Shown in pieces: positions 5,906-7,802 of a DNA stretch of 7,802 bases. The notes below the pieces were generated by a model. That model ran no database searches, was not told the DNA's origin, and worked only from the letters and a program-made list of their open reading frames with translations. The stretch lies in contig CAMLKY010000075.1 in NCBI GenBank assembly GCA_946480545.1, positions 1 to 7,802 of the forward strand, read 5' to 3'. Source of the stretch: an uncultured Acidobacteriota bacterium (GTDB taxonomy: Bacteria > Acidobacteriota > Blastocatellia > Pyrinomonadales > Pyrinomonadaceae). The translations under genes were made by a program, and so were the position numbers. Each line of letters begins with the position of its first letter. The first letter of the stretch is position 1.

Positions 5906-7387
5906 ATGGATCCGAACACGATTGAAAGACAGACCCTCATAAGAGGTCTCGGACTAATTGCGGCGATATCGGTCATCATCGGAAACGTCATCGGCACCGG
6001 CGTGTTCCTAAAAGCACGCGTCATGACCTGTAACGTTGGAAGTCCAACCTGGGTCATCATGGCCTGGATAGCAGCCGGCCTGTTGTCTCTCGCCGGTGCA
6101 TTGACGTACGCCGAACTCACAGCCATGAAGCCGCACGCAGCCGGGCCGTATGTATTTCTTCGGGATTCCTACGGTCGACTGTCGAGTTTTCTGTTCGGCT
6201 GGATGTCGATGTTCATCGCCCGAACAGGTGCGCAGGCGAGCGTGGCGAGTGTGTTCGCGATCGCTCTGAACGATTATCTTGGCGGCGGGTTGAACCAGAC
6301 GATCCTGCAGACATCGATCTTCGGCTACCCGTACGAGATCACTTCTCTACAACTCGTCGCGATCGTCGTGATCGCGATATTCACGACCCTGAATTGTCTC
6401 TCAGTCTCGATGAGCGGTCAGATCGCCGCGGCACTGACATTCATCAAGATCGCACTCGTGATGTTTGTCGGACTTGGTGCGTTCCTCTTTGTTACGGGTG
6501 GGAGCTTTGAGTTTTTCTCGATGACCGATACAACCGGAGCCTGCGAAGGTGTCAACGCCTCAGTTCGTTTCGGAGCGGCTGAGTATACGTTCCTCGCGGG
6601 TTTTGGAGCAGCGATGCTCGGCGCGCTCTGGGGCTACGATGGCTGGGACAACCTCTCGTACGTCGCGGGTGAGGTGAAAGATCCGAACCGCAATATCCCG
6701 ATAGCGATCATCGGCAGCTCGCTACTTGTTATTCTTTTGTACGTCGGTATCAACGCGTCATATTTCTACGTCCTTGATCCCACGGCTGTCGCGTCAGTCT
6801 CCAAGGATTCATCGGTTGCCGCGACTGTCGTGGCGAAGTTCTTCGGTGCAGACATCCTTAGCCTCGGAACAGGGATCGCGCTGGCTATCTTTGCAGTCGG
6901 GCTCATGCTTTCATCGCTGGGAACGCTCCATACCTCGATCCTGAGCGCGTCCCGGATACCTTATGCGATGGCCCACGACGGTTTGATGGTCGACAGTTTT
7001 AAGAAGCTCTCTATTCAAGCAGTGCCTATCAACGGGGTGATCTTCCAGGGTATTTGGGCCACGGTCCTCGCGCTGTCGGGATCGTTCGACACGCTTACCA
7101 ACTACGTGGTCTTCGGATCGTGGATATTCTATGCGTTGATCGGCTCATCGATATTCGTATTTCGCCGCCGTCATCCCGACGCCGAACGGCCGTACCGGAC
7201 CTTCGGATATCCGCTCGTACCCATCGTTTTTCTCCTCGTCGCTGGATGGCTTCTGGTCAACACGATAATGACCGCGCCCACTGAGTCATTTCTCGGCATC
7301 GGCCTCATTCTTCTGGGATTGCCGGTCTATTACTACTTAACTAATAGAAGTGATGTGGTGCGTGACGACGTGCCAGGCGATGAATAG
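5906..7387 (+). CDS. APC-superfamily amino acid permease (LAT-like)
   Basis: This is a 493-residue polytopic inner-membrane amino acid transporter with about twelve hydrophobic segments from 13 to 480. TM1 contains the unwound glycine-rich substrate loop IGNVIGTGVF (25-34), diagnostic of the APC superfamily. Other family features are YAELTAMKPHAAGPYVF in TM2 and the following loop (about 68-84), the TM6 region GALWGYDGWDNLSYVAGEVKDP (split as GALWGYDGWDN at 239-249 then GEVKDP at 255-260), and RPYRTFGYP (428-436) before the last two segments. The TM6 pattern WGYDGWDN and the RPYRxxGYP motif resemble the L-type/SLC7-like branch, which includes bacterial SteT exchangers. Substrate cannot be read from sequence. 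ATG 5906 starts MDPNTIERQTLIRGLGL, a normal short N-terminus; no Shine-Dalgarno sequence is visible. It is followed after one base by a PilZ gene, almost certainly in the same mRNA. Confidence 0.93.
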   Translation: MDPNTIERQTLIRGLGLIAAISVIIGNVIGTGVFLKARVMTCNVGSPTWVIMAWIAAGLLSLAGALTYAELTAMKPHAAGPYVFLRDSYGRLSSFLFGWMSMFIARTGAQASVASVFAIALNDYLGGGLNQTILQTSIFGYPYEITSLQLVAIVVIAIFTTLNCLSVSMSGQIAAALTFIKIALVMFVGLGAFLFVTGGSFEFFSMTDTTGACEGVNASVRFGAAEYTFLAGFGAAMLGALWGYDGWDNLSYVAGEVKDPNRNIPIAIIGSSLLVILLYVGINASYFYVLDPTAVASVSKDSSVAATVVAKFFGADILSLGTGIALAIFAVGLMLSSLGTLHTSILSASRIPYAMAHDGLMVDSFKKLSIQAVPINGVIFQGIWATVLALSGSFDTLTNYVVFGSWIFYALIGSSIFVFRRRHPDAERPYRTFGYPLVPIVFLLVAGWLLVNTIMTAPTESFLGIGLILLGLPVYYYLTNRSDVVRDDVPGDE

Positions 7388-7388
7388 T

Positions 7389-7733
7389 ATGTCTGAAATC
7401 GATAGAAGAAAAGGTGACGATCGACGGCGGAGCCGACGTTACGCGGTGCATATAGACGTCGAGTGGGAGAACCACTTTGGCCGGCGTACGGGGACACTGA
7501 GCGACATAAGCGAAGAGGGGTGTTTTGTTCTCACGGAAGTCGATGTGTCGGACGGCGAGCTCGTCAAGATATTTGTTCCTTTGAGCGATGGAATGAAAGT
7601 GGAGTTCCTTGGACAGGTCGCAAACTTTGTCTATGAGATCGGATTCGCTGTTCACTTCCTTGGCCTGACCGAAGCGCAAAAGGAGTTCCTTTCAAACTTT
7701 GTTGCGATGCACAACGAAGAGACGCCTGTCTAA
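7389..7733 (+). CDS. PilZ domain protein, probable c-di-GMP receptor
   Basis: PilZ domains bind the second messenger cyclic di-GMP and act by changing contacts with partner proteins. The 114-residue product is a single PilZ domain with both ligand motifs: RxxxR (R13-R17, also R12-R16, within DDRRRSRRYAV) and DxSxxG (D39, S41, G44 in LSDISEEGCFV). The remaining beta-barrel and the C-terminal helix (LTEAQKEFLSNFVAMH) are intact, so it should bind ligand. No other domain is attached. The ATG at 7389 begins one base after the permease stop, indicating translational coupling; an alternative ATG at 7380, overlapping the permease end, would add three residues. The pairing suggests, but does not show, a link between c-di-GMP and the permease. 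The target pathway is unknown. Confidence 0.9.
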   Translation: MSEIDRRKGDDRRRSRRYAVHIDVEWENHFGRRTGTLSDISEEGCFVLTEVDVSDGELVKIFVPLSDGMKVEFLGQVANFVYEIGFAVHFLGLTEAQKEFLSNFVAMHNEETPV

Positions 7734-7802
7734 CGATCTCTCCGATCACGAAGGGCGTCCGCGGCTACCTCACGGTCATCGAAGTGAAACTTGTCGTGCC
7801 CG
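7730..7802 (-). CDS. Possible C-terminus of a convergent gene, partial
   Basis: Reading the minus strand from the window edge, one frame is open for 23 codons (ending FDDREVAADALRDRRDR) and stops with TAG at 7730-7732, overlapping the PilZ stop codon. The composition (charged, helical, acidic-basic alternation) looks like a genuine protein C-terminus, and both other minus-strand frames contain stops within this stretch. The fragment is too short to identify a family. Chance is a real alternative. Confidence 0.35.
   Translation of the reverse strand, partial: GHDKFHFDDREVAADALRDRRDR

Noticed and set aside
6355..6380. Clustered GATCG/CGATC words in the permease and elsewhere as possible repeats or binding sites
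   Set aside because: They are spread through all coding regions and are explained by codon preference (GATC across Asp/Ile/Arg codons); no regular spacing was seen.
7724..7775. GACGCC (7722-7727 region) and GGCGTC as a terminator after the PilZ gene
   Set aside because: The arms are only 6 bp with a loop of about 28 bases and no T-tract on either strand follows.

Overview
The window is ordinary bacterial chromosome: seven recognisable protein genes plus a possible fragment of an eighth, closely packed, with no gene-free stretch over 300 bases. I see no rRNA, tRNA, CRISPR array, insertion sequence, phage gene or defence cluster. ExbD/TolR points to a diderm bacterium. The base composition (roughly mid-50s % GC by eye), the extended -10 promoters and the gene set would fit Acidobacteriota (Blastocatellia-like), but this is an impression and not a demonstrated placement.

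Layout. Six genes lie on the minus strand from 5801 down to 1: pabB (aminodeoxychorismate synthase component I, folate pathway), an exbD/tolR gene, a membrane-anchored J-domain protein, rpsT (ribosomal protein S20) with a near-consensus promoter and an intrinsic terminator, a YhhQ-family queuosine-precursor transporter, and recG, which is cut by the left edge of the window before its C-terminus. From 5906 two genes read on the plus strand: an APC-superfamily amino acid permease and, one base after its stop, a PilZ (c-di-GMP-binding) domain protein. A 73-base minus-strand reading frame at the right edge may be the C-terminus of a convergent gene.

Regulation is the most interesting part. Three minus-strand genes (recG, the transporter gene and pabB) carry nearly the same extended -10 element, TGCTAGAAT or TGCTACAAT, ending only 7-8 bases before the start codon. 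If these are real promoters, transcription begins at or next to the start codon and the mRNAs are leaderless. In contrast, rpsT and exbD have clear Shine-Dalgarno sequences. The J-protein gene has its own extended -10 about 70 bases upstream. The minus-strand genes are therefore probably a series of separately promoted units and not one operon. The permease and PilZ genes look like a true two-gene, translationally coupled operon.

Functionally the genes are mostly housekeeping: DNA repair (recG), translation (rpsT), tRNA modification supply (transporter), folate (pabB), envelope energy transduction (exbD) and amino acid transport. I did not find a convincing new biological system. The leaderless-promoter set and the permease-PilZ pairing are the points most worth testing.
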